Numbered from the stretch's first letter, positions 7,406-15,578 are shown. The stretch: 25,515 nt of DNA from JBOFOR01 sp051654865 (GCA_051654865.1 JBOFYV010000121.1:1-25515), one strand, 5' to 3'. Translations and numbers: made by a program. The notes: generated by a model not told the origin, from the sequence alone.

Positions 7406-8833
7406 TTATTTTTTAGAAGCGATCATATCAGTTTTTAAATCCCAAAGCTTTTTAGATAAATCAACTTTATATACCTCAGGATTGATAAGTCTTCTATATT
7501 CTTTCCATAATCCTTCTAGTTCCTTCTGAACTGATTCCCTTATTTCCATAACGCTTTTTCTTTCATACTTACATTCACCATTTATAAATAATGGTTTATG
7601 AAGTTCTTTTATACTATAATTCTTAAAGGTTTTAGATTTCCAAGTATAAGTTGGATGGAAAATAGTTAAAGGCTCGTTTTCATTTATAAATTCATCATGT
7701 AGCATTATTAAATCTGCTTCAGCTTTATTACTATTTTCATTATATATTCTCACAACTTTTTTATAACCTGGGTTGTTAATTTTTTCAGGGTTTTCAGATA
7801 GCTTAATCTTAGGTATCAAAACATCATCTCTATAAGATGCAGCTAATTTATAAACTCCACCTAAAGATGGTGAATCAGCTGATGTTATTAACTTTGTACC
7901 AACTCCCCAAGAATTAACTGATGATCCTTGAGATTTTAATGTTGAAATAGTATGTTCATCTAAATCATTAGATGCAGTAATACTAACATTAGTAAATCCT
8001 TCTTCATCTAAAACTTTTTTACATTCATTAGATAAATACTGTAAATCTCCAGAATCCAATCGTATTCCTAAAGGCTCATATCCTTTACTCTTTAAATCTT
8101 TAAATACTTTTATAGCATTAGGTAATCCACTATTTAAAACACTGTAAGTATCCACTAAAAGTAAGCACTTATCAGGATAAATATCAGCATAAGCTTCAAA
8201 GGCCTCTAGCTCAGTATCAAATTTTTGTACCCAACTATGAGCTTGTGTACCTACTACAGGAACATCAAACATCTTACCAGCTAAAACATTTGCAGTAGCC
8301 TTACATCCACCTATTATAGCTGCTCTAGCACCATATGTACCAGCATCTGGACCTTGAGCACGACGTAAACCAAATTCGAATACAGGATCTCCATCTGCAG
8401 CAAAGCATACTCTAGAAGCTTTAGTAGCTATTAAAGATTGGAAGTTTACTATTGTAAGTAATGCTGTCTCAATAAGCTGAGCTTGATATAGTGGAGCCTT
8501 GACAGTAAGTATTGGCTCATTAGGGAACATAATAGTTCCTTCTTCAACGGCATATATATCACCGGTAAATTTAAAATCTTTTAAAAACTGTAAAAACTTG
8601 TCTGAAAATAGATTTAAGCTTTTTAAGTATGATAAATCTTCATCAGAAAAGTTTATATTATTTATGTATTCAACAAATTGATCTATACCACAAACTATTG
8701 TATATCCACCGTCACATGCATTTTTTCTAAAAAACATATCAAAAACGACAACATCTTCGTGTATGTTTTTCTCAAAATATCCATTTAACATAGTTAACTG
8801 ATACAAATCAGTAAGAAGTGTTAAATTTCTCAT
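7406..8833 (-). CDS. pncB: Nicotinate phosphoribosyltransferase
   Basis: The enzyme joins nicotinate to PRPP to give nicotinate mononucleotide, the first step of the Preiss-Handler NAD salvage route. The product is 475 residues, close to the usual 480-490 of the Gram-positive form. It opens with NLTLLTDLYQLTMLNGY, the standard N terminus. FGLRRAQGPDAG and ARAAIIGGCKATANVL surround the active site, and the histidine in TQAHSW fits the phosphorylated histidine position. LLLVDTYSVLNSGLPNAI and LGIRLDSGDL are also family signatures. Two ATG codons lie in tandem; the second (8833) has 7 nt spacing from AAGGAG, the first only 4. The gene is the first of a leftward pair that interrupts the Bacillus-like order. 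Confidence 0.94.
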   Translation of the reverse strand: MRNLTLLTDLYQLTMLNGYFEKNIHEDVVVFDMFFRKNACDGGYTIVCGIDQFVEYINNINFSDEDLSYLKSLNLFSDKFLQFLKDFKFTGDIYAVEEGTIMFPNEPILTVKAPLYQAQLIETALLTIVNFQSLIATKASRVCFAADGDPVFEFGLRRAQGPDAGTYGARAAIIGGCKATANVLAGKMFDVPVVGTQAHSWVQKFDTELEAFEAYADIYPDKCLLLVDTYSVLNSGLPNAIKVFKDLKSKGYEPLGIRLDSGDLQYLSNECKKVLDEEGFTNVSITASNDLDEHTISTLKSQGSSVNSWGVGTKLITSADSPSLGGVYKLAASYRDDVLIPKIKLSENPEKINNPGYKKVVRIYNENSNKAEADLIMLHDEFINENEPLTIFHPTYTWKSKTFKNYSIKELHKPLFINGECKYERKSVMEIRESVQKELEGLWKEYRRLINPEVYKVDLSKKLWDLKTDMIASKK

Positions 8834-8908
8834 CATATTTCTCCTTAGCTAATAAAATTATATAAAACCCCATACTAATAATAAAACATAATATAGTACA
8901 ACTTTCAA

Positions 8909-8938
8909 GTATAAAGTATAGACCTCAAATCATAAAAT
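8909..8938 (+). promoter_or_regulatory. Possible SigE-type promoter for spmA
   Basis: CATAAAAT (8931-8938) resembles the SigE -10 consensus CATACANT, and an ATA at 8911-8913 lies 17 bp before it as expected for the -35 half. In B. subtilis spmA is expressed in the mother cell. The start of transcription would lie almost on top of the ribosome binding site (8946-8954), which weakens the call. Confidence 0.35.
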
Positions 8939-8983
8939 TATTAAGAAAGGGGGGCGATTGATATAGGCAAGATATGGTTTTAT

Positions 8984-9544
8984 ATGATTTTTATAGGTAT
9001 AGTTGGAAGTTTGTTTACGGGAAACTTAGGTGAACTAAATAAGATTATATTAGGTGAAGCTTCAAGAGCTATAGAATTTGCAATAAGCTTAGCAGGTGTA
9101 ATGGCACTATGGATGGGGGTAATGAATATTGCAAAGGACTCAGGGTTGATAGATCAAATTGGAGAAAAATTAAACCCTATAATGAAAAAATTATTTCCAT
9201 CAGTTCCAAAGGGGCATAAAGCTTTATCATATATTGTAATGAATATGTCGCTTAATATGTTAGGAGCAGGAAATGGGGCAACTGCATTTGGCCTTAAGGC
9301 TATGGAAGAATTACAAACATTAAATAGAAATAAAGATACAGCAAGTAACGATATGGTTATGTTTTTAGTTATAAATATATCATCAATGCAAATAATACCA
9401 TTTACTATGCTAAAAGTAAGGATGGATTTAGGTTCACAGAATCCTGGTGAAATAATACTTACTACACTATTTGCAACGACAATATCAACTATTATTGCAA
9501 TTATAAGTTGTAAAATGCTAGAAAGAAGAAGGAGAGTGAGATAG
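8984..9544 (+). CDS. spmA: Spore maturation protein A
   Basis: SpmA is a multi-pass membrane protein of the nucleoside-recognition (Gate) family, needed with SpmB for full dehydration of the spore core. From the first ATG the product has 186 residues. It shows several hydrophobic segments, the signature stretch LWMGVMNIAKDSGLIDQIGEKL, the segment NMLGAGNGATAFGLKAME, and a C-terminal helix ending in a charged tail. The ATG at 8984 has no ribosome binding site. The G-rich site AAAGGGGGG lies at 8946-8954, and the reading frame is open back to 8945. The in-frame codons before the ATG give IGKIWFY, which fits a normal SpmA N terminus, so translation probably begins at a non-standard codon (ATT 8957 or ATA 8963). 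It overlaps spmB by one base. Confidence 0.9.
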   Translation: MIFIGIVGSLFTGNLGELNKIILGEASRAIEFAISLAGVMALWMGVMNIAKDSGLIDQIGEKLNPIMKKLFPSVPKGHKALSYIVMNMSLNMLGAGNGATAFGLKAMEELQTLNRNKDTASNDMVMFLVINISSMQIIPFTMLKVRMDLGSQNPGEIILTTLFATTISTIIAIISCKMLERRRRVR

Positions 9545-10065
9545 TGAATTTATTTTCAAATATACTAGTTCCTTCGATAATATTGTATATAGTAGTTTAT
9601 GGTAAGTATAAAAAGATAGATATATATGATAGTTTTATCAAAGGAGCTATAGATGGATTAAAATCAGCATGGTCCATAGCACCGTACATAATAGGGATTT
9701 TTTTAGCAATAGCAATATTTAAATGTGGTAAAGGAATAGAAATATTAGAATTTATATTTATGCCAATAGCAAAACTTATGAGTATACCAAAAGAATTAAT
9801 AGGCTTAATAATTGTAAAGCCGCTATCAGGAAGTGGTGCACTAGGTATGTATACAGAATTAGCTCAAAGAGTCGGCATAGACACAATAACAGAAAGAATG
9901 GGAGCTACAATAGTTGGAGCATCAGAAACGATTTTTTACACAATGGCCATATATTATGGAAGTTTAAAAATAAAAAATACAAGACACACCTTAACATGTG
10001 CAATGATATGCCATATAATGGGTGTAATAGCATCTGTATTTATTTGTTACATAATGTTTACATAG
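9544..10065 (+). CDS. spmB: Spore maturation protein B
   Basis: SpmB is the partner of SpmA in spore core dehydration and belongs to the same nucleoside-recognition membrane family. The 173-residue product carries several hydrophobic segments and the signatures SAWSIAPYIIGIFLAIAIFK, VKPLSGSGALGMYTEL near the middle, and VGASETIFYTMAIYYGS. The start is GTG at 9544, nine nt after AAGGAG at 9529-9534, and its G is also the last base of the spmA TAG stop, so translation is likely coupled. The length matches B. subtilis SpmB (about 178). A sigma-A-like promoter for the next gene begins within its last codons. Confidence 0.93.
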   Translation: MNLFSNILVPSIILYIVVYGKYKKIDIYDSFIKGAIDGLKSAWSIAPYIIGIFLAIAIFKCGKGIEILEFIFMPIAKLMSIPKELIGLIIVKPLSGSGALGMYTELAQRVGIDTITERMGATIVGASETIFYTMAIYYGSLKIKNTRHTLTCAMICHIMGVIASVFICYIMFT

Positions 10066-10086
10066 TAAGATAAAATGAAGTATAAT
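10057..10086 (+). promoter_or_regulatory. Sigma-A-type promoter for the metG T-box leader
   Basis: TTTACA (10057-10062) and TATAAT (10081-10086) are separated by 18 bp. The -35 element overlaps the end of spmB. Transcription would start near 10092, about 40 nt before the first recognisable T-box element. Confidence 0.5.
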
Positions 10087-10130
10087 AATAGGTATAAAAC
10101 AAAACATATTAGTAAAATATAGTAATATAT

Positions 10131-10384
10131 GAGCTTAGAAGAGAAGAGTAAATAAGGACTTTTTCCACAGAGAGCTAGATTAGGTGAAAGCTAGCGTTAA
10201 AGAAACTATTGAACATGGCCTCGGAGCTTTTTGTCTGAACGATAAGTAATTTATCCTTAAGATAAAACGGTTGGACTCGTTAACGTCTGCTAAAGATATC
10301 CTTACACTTAATAGTTAAGGATAAATTAGGGTGGTACCGCGTATAATCTCGCCCCTATGTACATACATAGGAGGCGAGTTTTTT
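10131..10384 (+). promoter_or_regulatory. T-box riboswitch, methionine specifier
   Basis: The leader carries the invariant T-box sequence AGGGTGGTACCGCG at 10328-10341, whose TGGT can pair with the ACCA end of an uncharged tRNA. Stem I contains AGAGAG followed by TTAGGTGAAAGC near 10180-10193. In the specifier region GAACATGGCCTC, the ATG at 10215-10217 is the best specifier codon, matching the methionyl-tRNA synthetase downstream. A stem III follows (ATCCTTA with TAAGGAT, about 10298-10322). The terminator is CTCGCC (10348-10353) paired with GGCGAG (10373-10378), extended inward by CTATGT with ACATAG, and followed by six T. Uncharged tRNA-Met should favour the antiterminator and raise metG expression. 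Confidence 0.95.
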
Positions 10385-10417
10385 ATTAGAAAAAACAAAA
10401 TAGTAGGAGGTAATAAA

Positions 10418-12355
10418 ATGACTAAACCAAGTTTTTATGTAACAACGCCTATATATTATCCAAGTGGTAATTTACATATAGGACATACTTATACAACAGT
10501 AGCAGCTGATGCAATAGCTAGATTCAAGCGTTTCTGTGGATACGATGTAAAATTCTTAACAGGAACAGATGAGCACGGAGAAAAAATACAAAAGACTGCT
10601 AAAGAAAAAGGAATGTCAGAGATCGAATACTTAGATGGAATGATAGCAGACATAAAGAAATTATGGAATACTATGGATATATCATATGATGATTTCATAA
10701 GAACTACAGAAGATAGACATAAAGTAGTTATACAAAAGATATTCACTAAATTATATGAGCAAGGTGACATATACAAAGGTGCTTATGAAGGTAAGTACTG
10801 TACACCATGTGAAAGTTTCTGGACAGAATCTCAATTATTAGAAGGAAACAAGTGTCCAGACTGTGGAAGAGAAACTTATGATGCTAAAGAAGAAGCTTAT
10901 TTCTTCAAATTATCTAAGTATGAAGATAGATTAAGAGAATTATTCGCTGATCCTAACTTCTGTTTCCCAGTATCAAGAAAGAACGAAATGGTTGCAAACT
11001 TCTTAGACAAAGGATTAGAAGATTTATGTGTAACTAGAACTACATTCGACTGGGGTATAAAAGTACCGTTCGACGAGAAACATGTAATATACGTATGGGT
11101 AGATGCATTATGTAACTACATAACAGCTCTTGGATATATGAGCGAAAATGATAGTGACTACAAAAAATTCTGGCCGGCTAATGTACATATAGTAGGTAAA
11201 GAAATAATGAGATTCCATACTATAATATGGCCAGCAATATTAATGGCATTAGGTGAAGAAGTACCTACACAAGTATACGGTCATGGATGGATATTATTCG
11301 ATAATGACAAAATGAGTAAATCAAAAGGAAACATAGTTTACCCTGAGCAAATGATAGAAAGATATGGGGTAGATGCACTTAAGTACTTCTTATTAAGAGA
11401 ATTTGCATTTGGACAAGATGGAAACTACACTCATAGAAACTTTGTAACTAGATTAAACTCTGACCTTGCTAATGATTTAGGAAACTTAGTAAGTAGAACA
11501 GTAGCAATGGTAGAGAAATACAATGGTGGAATAATACCAATGGCTAAAGCTACTACTGAATTTGATGCGGATTTAAGAGCTGTAGCTAAATTATCAGTAG
11601 AAAACTTTGAAAATGAAATGAATAAAATGCAATTCCATGAAGCATTAGAAAGTGCTTGGAAATTAATAAGAAGAACTAACAAGTATATAGATGAAACTAT
11701 GCCATGGGCTTTAGCAAAAGATGAAGCACAAAAAGATACTTTAGATACAGTATTATACAACTTATGTGAATCTATAAGAACAGTGGCTACACTTATAAAT
11801 CCAATAATGAATGATACTGCTAAAAAGATATACTGCCAATTAGGAATAACAGATGAGAACTTAACTACTTGGGAAAGTGTTCAATCATTTGGATTAATAG
11901 GTGAAGATACTAAAGTTCACAAAGGTGAAGCTTTATTCCCTAGATTAGACATAGAAAAAGAAGTAGAAGAATTAAACGAATTATTCTCAGAGAAAAAAGA
12001 TGAACCAAAAGAAGAGCCAATAGAGCACAAAGAAAATATAACAATAGATGAATTAGATAAAGTAGAACTAAGAGTAGGTAAAGTAATAAGCTGTGAAAAG
12101 CATCCAAAAGCTGACAGACTATTAGTATCTCAAATAAAAATAGGACCAGAAACTAGACAAATAGTATCAGGAATAGCTAAATGGTATAAGCCAGAAGATA
12201 TGGTAGGAAAAGAAGTTATAGTAGTATGTAACTTAAAGCCAGTTAAGCTAAGAGGAGTAGAATCTCAAGGTATGATATTAGCAGCTGGAAATGATGGAGA
12301 CGATTTAGTAGTTCCAGTAGCAACTGGTGCTAAGGATGGATGCGAAGTTCGTTAA
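10418..12355 (+). CDS. metG: Methionyl-tRNA synthetase
   Basis: This class I synthetase charges tRNA-Met with methionine. The 645-residue protein has HIGH at 20-23 in GNLHIGHTYTT and KMSKS at 298-302, the two ATP-binding signatures. Cysteines C128, C131, C146 and C149 (CTPC and CPDC) form the zinc knuckle of the connective peptide. An anticodon-binding helical domain follows. The C-terminal domain starting near ELRVGKVISCEKHPKADRLL is the EMAP-II-like tRNA-binding module that also dimerises the enzyme. The frame is open further upstream, but that part is the T-box; ATG 10418 follows AGGAGG and is clearly the start. Expression is under the T-box at 10131-10384. tatD follows 19 nt later. Confidence 0.97.
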   Translation: MTKPSFYVTTPIYYPSGNLHIGHTYTTVAADAIARFKRFCGYDVKFLTGTDEHGEKIQKTAKEKGMSEIEYLDGMIADIKKLWNTMDISYDDFIRTTEDRHKVVIQKIFTKLYEQGDIYKGAYEGKYCTPCESFWTESQLLEGNKCPDCGRETYDAKEEAYFFKLSKYEDRLRELFADPNFCFPVSRKNEMVANFLDKGLEDLCVTRTTFDWGIKVPFDEKHVIYVWVDALCNYITALGYMSENDSDYKKFWPANVHIVGKEIMRFHTIIWPAILMALGEEVPTQVYGHGWILFDNDKMSKSKGNIVYPEQMIERYGVDALKYFLLREFAFGQDGNYTHRNFVTRLNSDLANDLGNLVSRTVAMVEKYNGGIIPMAKATTEFDADLRAVAKLSVENFENEMNKMQFHEALESAWKLIRRTNKYIDETMPWALAKDEAQKDTLDTVLYNLCESIRTVATLINPIMNDTAKKIYCQLGITDENLTTWESVQSFGLIGEDTKVHKGEALFPRLDIEKEVEELNELFSEKKDEPKEEPIEHKENITIDELDKVELRVGKVISCEKHPKADRLLVSQIKIGPETRQIVSGIAKWYKPEDMVGKEVIVVCNLKPVKLRGVESQGMILAAGNDGDDLVVPVATGAKDGCEVR

Positions 12356-12374
12356 TTAGTTAGGAGACGATGAT

Positions 12375-13145
12375 ATGTTATTTGACTCACATGCACATTT
12401 AAATGATGCTAAATTTGATGAAGATAGAGAAGAATTAATAAAATCACTAAAAGAAAATAATGTAGAACTAGTTTTAAACCCTGGTGCAGATATAGAAACA
12501 TCAATAAGCAGTATAGAACTTGCTAAAAAATATGATTTTATATATGCAGCAGTAGGAGTACATCCACATGATGTAGGAGAGCTAGATGATACAGCAATAG
12601 ACACTCTTAGAAAACTAGCTACAGAAAATGAAAAAGTAGTAGCAATAGGAGAAATAGGACTAGATTATTACTATGATAATTCTCCTAGAGAAGTTCAAAG
12701 AGAGTGGTTTAAAAAACAAATAGAATTAGCTAATGAATTAAAATTACCTATAATAATTCATGATAGAGATGCACATGGAGATACTTTTGAGATAATCAAA
12801 AATACTAAATCTCCAGAAATAGGATGTGTACTTCATTGTTATAGTGGAAATGTAGAATTAGCTAAAGAGTATATAAAAATGGGATGTTATATATCAATAC
12901 CAGGTACAGTTACTTTTAAAAATAATAAGAAAACTGTAGAGGTAGTGAAGGAAATACCATTAGAGTATCTATTAATAGAAACAGATTCACCATATATGGC
13001 ACCAGTACCTCATAGAGGAAAAAGAAATGATCCATCAATGGTTCAATTTGTAGCTGACAAGATAGCACAAGAAAAAGGAATTTCTTATGAAACAGTATGT
13101 GAAGCTACAAAGGAAAATGCAAAAAGATTATTTAATATAAAATAA
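12375..13145 (+). CDS. tatD: TatD family metal-dependent DNase
   Basis: TatD proteins are TIM-barrel hydrolases with 3'-5' exonuclease activity on DNA and RNA. All metal ligands can be placed: H6 and H8 in DSHAHLND, E93 in IGEIGLDYYYD, H129 in PIIIHDRDA, H154 in VLHCYSG and D204 in IETDSPYMAP. The length of 256 residues is standard. TAGGAG at 12361-12366 is 8 nt before ATG 12375. The B. subtilis equivalent yabD also follows metS. A strong terminator comes directly after the stop. Confidence 0.95.
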   Translation: MLFDSHAHLNDAKFDEDREELIKSLKENNVELVLNPGADIETSISSIELAKKYDFIYAAVGVHPHDVGELDDTAIDTLRKLATENEKVVAIGEIGLDYYYDNSPREVQREWFKKQIELANELKLPIIIHDRDAHGDTFEIIKNTKSPEIGCVLHCYSGNVELAKEYIKMGCYISIPGTVTFKNNKKTVEVVKEIPLEYLLIETDSPYMAPVPHRGKRNDPSMVQFVADKIAQEKGISYETVCEATKENAKRLFNIK

Positions 13146-13149
13146 AAAT

Positions 13150-13203
13150 AAAGCTCCCTTAACAAAAGATAAAACATCTTTGGATTTAAGGGAGCTTTAT
13201 TTT
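13150..13203 (+). terminator. Rho-independent terminator after tatD
   Basis: AAAGCTCCCTTAA (13150-13162) pairs with TTAAGGGAGCTTT (13186-13198). The stem continues with AAAGAT (13165-13170) and ATCTTT (13176-13181) after a small internal loop. A T-rich tail follows. It ends the metG-tatD unit. Confidence 0.9.
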
Positions 13204-13242
13204 ATTAAAAATTAGAATATTAAAAACATAAGGGGAATATAA

Positions 13243-13271
13243 TTTACAAGAAAACTATGGATAAATACAAT
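13243..13271 (+). promoter_or_regulatory. Sigma-A-type promoter for the YabE-like gene
   Basis: TTTACA (13243-13248) and TACAAT (13266-13271) are 17 bp apart. Transcription would begin near 13278, just before the G-rich ribosome binding site at 13284-13291. Confidence 0.55.
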
Positions 13272-13296
13272 TGAATTGCTAATGAGGGGGGATTTT

Positions 13297-13971
13297 ATGG
13301 GAGATAGACAAAAGTTTAAAAAGCCGCTAATATTTATGATGCTATCATCCGTTACAATATTAGGTTCTTATTCTTTATTAAATAAAAATGTTATATTGAA
13401 TATAGATGGACAAACAGTAAAGCTAAATACACTATCAAGAAGTGTAGAATCATTTTTAATTAATGAAAAAATAAATATAGAAGAAGGGTGTAGAATAGTA
13501 CCACCTATAGATACTAAGCTAAAAGATAAAATGGAAGTAAAGGTAATAAATCCATACGAAGTTAAAGTATCAGATGGAAATAATGATTTAGTATATAAAA
13601 CAAATCACGAAACAGTAGAAGAGGTATTAAATGAGTTTAATATTGAATTGAATAGCAAGGATATAATAAATAAAAAACTTACTGATAAACTAAGTAAAAA
13701 TGATACTATAGTAATTACTAGAGTAGATGAAGAAATAAAAAAAGAAGTAGTAGAAGTTCCTTTCGAAGTACAATATATAGAGGATAAAACTATAATAGAA
13801 GGATATACAAAAAAAGATACATATGGTAAAAATGGTAAGATGGAAATTAAATACAAAATATTATATAAAAATGGAGTTCCTATAAAAAAAGAAAAAATAT
13901 CAGAAGATATGATAATAGAACCAATCAAAGAAGTAATCCGAAAAGGAAAGTTAAAAGTAAACTCAATTTAA
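13297..13971 (+). CDS. YabE-like secreted protein: DUF348 repeats plus G5 domain, no 3D domain
   Basis: The 224-residue product has a hydrophobic segment at about 9-28 (a signal anchor or signal peptide). Two DUF348-type modules follow, near 31-72 and 87-130; the first includes DGQTVKLNTLSRSVESFL and the second KVSDGNNDLVYKTNHETVEE. A G5 domain spans about 143-216, with the pattern VPFEVQY, then KDTYGKNGKMEIKYKI, then IIEPIKEVIRKGK. G5 domains bind cell wall sugars. B. subtilis YabE and Rpf-like proteins end in a catalytic 3D domain; this one stops right after G5, so no hydrolase active site is present. ATG 13297 is chosen because GAGGGGGG lies just before it; earlier in-frame TTG 13276 and ATG 13282 lack a site. 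The place before rnmV matches yabE. Confidence 0.85.
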   Translation: MGDRQKFKKPLIFMMLSSVTILGSYSLLNKNVILNIDGQTVKLNTLSRSVESFLINEKINIEEGCRIVPPIDTKLKDKMEVKVINPYEVKVSDGNNDLVYKTNHETVEEVLNEFNIELNSKDIINKKLTDKLSKNDTIVITRVDEEIKKEVVEVPFEVQYIEDKTIIEGYTKKDTYGKNGKMEIKYKILYKNGVPIKKEKISEDMIIEPIKEVIRKGKLKVNSI

Positions 13972-14002
13972 AAATACTTAATATAATAATTATTAAAATC
14001 AT

Positions 14003-14039
14003 AGCTATGGTGCATAATTGTACTATAGCTTTTATTTTT
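14003..14039 (+). terminator. Rho-independent terminator after the YabE-like gene
   Basis: AGCTATGGTGCA (14003-14014) pairs with TGTACTATAGCT (14019-14030), with two G-U pairs and a four-base loop TAAT. A T-rich tail runs to 14039. Confidence 0.85.
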
Positions 14040-14121
14040 CTTGATAAAATTATATAAAAAACGTAAAATATAAAGATATGGACTAAGACGAGATTAAAAT
14101 ACATAAAAAGGTGATTTTATA

Positions 14122-14652
14122 ATGATAAAAGAAATTATAGTTGTAGAAGGAAAAGATGATGTAACTGCAGTTAAAAGAGCAGTTGATTGTGAACTTATAA
14201 CTACTGGTGGATTTGGATTCCCTAAAGGAGTTATGGAAAGAATAAAATCAGCACAAGAAAGAAGAGGAGTAATAATATTTACAGACCCTGATTTTGCTGG
14301 AGAAAAAATAAGAAAGAAAATAGCACAAGAAGTTCCTGGATGTAAACATGCATTTTTACCTAGAGAAGAAGCTAAAAAAGATGGAGACATAGGAATAGAA
14401 AATGCATCTCCTAAAAGTATTTTAGCAGCACTTGAAAAAGTAAGAACAGAAAGTACGGACAAAAGAGACGAATTTAAGCAAGTTGATTTAATAAGAAACG
14501 GACTAATAGGAAATGAAGATGCATCTCATAGAAGAGATGAATTAGGAAAAATATTAGGTATAGGATACGGAAATGCAAAACAATTTTTAAATAGATTAAA
14601 TAATTATGGCGTAAGTAGAGAAGAGTTTGAAAAAGCTATAGAAACTATATAA
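14122..14652 (+). CDS. rnmV: Ribonuclease M5
   Basis: RNase M5 cuts the 5S rRNA precursor to its mature ends in low-GC Gram-positives. The 176-residue protein starts with a Toprim domain: E9 in IIVVEGKDD is the general base or metal ligand, and D55 and D57 in FTDPDFAGEKIR bind metal. FLPREEAKKDGDIGIENAS follows, typical of the family. The length is close to the 186 of B. subtilis. AAAAGGTGA precedes the ATG. rsmA follows 39 nt later, the same pairing as in Bacillus. A 5S gene is present at the left edge of the window, though it is not in the same unit. Confidence 0.95.
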   Translation: MIKEIIVVEGKDDVTAVKRAVDCELITTGGFGFPKGVMERIKSAQERRGVIIFTDPDFAGEKIRKKIAQEVPGCKHAFLPREEAKKDGDIGIENASPKSILAALEKVRTESTDKRDEFKQVDLIRNGLIGNEDASHRRDELGKILGIGYGNAKQFLNRLNNYGVSREEFEKAIETI

Positions 14653-14691
14653 CACTACATAATTTATATAAATAGAAAGGAAAAAAGACAA

Positions 14692-15561
14692 ATGGACAGA
14701 CTTTCATCACACAGAGCAACCAAGCAAGTAGTTGAAAAACACGGATTTAAGTTTTCAAAATCATTAGGACAAAACTTCTTAATAGATGACAATGTAATAG
14801 ATAGTATATTAGATGGAGCTAGACTTTCACCAGGAGATAAAATAATAGAAGTTGGACCTGGTATAGGGACACTTACACGTGAAATGGGTAAGGTAGCAGA
14901 TAATGTAGTAGCTATAGAAATAGACAAAACATTAATACCAATATTAAGAGAGACATTATCAGATTTAGAAAATGTAGAAGTAATAAATAAAGATATACTA
15001 AAAGTAGATGTACAAGAATTAGTAAAAGAAAAGCTAAGTGGAGGGCCGGTTAAATTAGTTGCTAACTTACCATACTATATAACAACTCCAATAGTTATGA
15101 AATTCTTAGAAGAAGATATACCAGTAACAGATATAGTTGTAATGGTACAAAAGGAAGTAGCGGATAGAATGAATGCAGTTCCAGGGACTAAAGATTACGG
15201 TGCATTATCTGTAGCTGTTCAATATTACTGTGAAACAGAGATAGTAGCTAAAGCTCCTAGACATATGTTTATACCACAGCCTAACGTAGATTCTACAGTA
15301 ATAGGACTTCATGTTAGACCAGAAAGAAAATATCCAGTAGAGAGTGAAGAAATATTCTTTAAAACAGTAAAAGCTTCATTTGGACAAAGAAGAAAGACTT
15401 TACTAAATGCTTTAAGTGGCTTAGGTTTCTTAAGCAAAGAAGAAATAAAAGAAGTATTAGCAGAAGCTAATATAGACGAAAAGAGAAGAGGAGAAACTTT
15501 ATCAATAGAAGAGTTTGCTACTCTATCAAATAAAGTAAATGCAAGAGTACCTTCGAAATAG
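14692..15561 (+). CDS. rsmA: 16S rRNA dimethyladenosine transferase
   Basis: RsmA (KsgA) puts two methyl groups on each of two neighbouring adenines near the 3' end of 16S rRNA, a late checkpoint in small-subunit assembly. The 289-residue protein has LGQNFLIDDNVID (25-37), motif I IIEVGPGIGTLT (51-62), the acidic VVAIEIDK (72-79), and NLPYYITTPIV (125-135), the catalytic N-L-P-Y motif. QPNVDSTVI and FGQRRKTLLNAL are signatures of the C-terminal domain. GAAAGGAA provides the ribosome binding site. The last codons form the left arm and loop of the terminator. Confidence 0.96.
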   Translation: MDRLSSHRATKQVVEKHGFKFSKSLGQNFLIDDNVIDSILDGARLSPGDKIIEVGPGIGTLTREMGKVADNVVAIEIDKTLIPILRETLSDLENVEVINKDILKVDVQELVKEKLSGGPVKLVANLPYYITTPIVMKFLEEDIPVTDIVVMVQKEVADRMNAVPGTKDYGALSVAVQYYCETEIVAKAPRHMFIPQPNVDSTVIGLHVRPERKYPVESEEIFFKTVKASFGQRRKTLLNALSGLGFLSKEEIKEVLAEANIDEKRRGETLSIEEFATLSNKVNARVPSK

Positions 15562-15578
15562 AAGGTACTTTTTTTTTA
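15546..15578 (+). terminator. Rho-independent terminator overlapping the end of rsmA
   Basis: AGTACCTTC (15546-15554) pairs with GAAGGTACT (15561-15569) across a six-base loop, followed by about nine to ten T. The rsmA stop codon TAG (15559-15561) lies in the loop and the first base of the right arm, so the coding sequence itself forms half of the terminator. Confidence 0.9.

Noticed and set aside
10331..10417. Open frame from GTG 10331 that extends metG at its 5' end
   Set aside because: The region is the T-box antiterminator/terminator, and ATG 10418 has a perfect AGGAGG site.
11431..11760. Minus-strand open frame inside metG
   Set aside because: It lies opposite strongly conserved synthetase sequence, has no ribosome site, and is a composition shadow.
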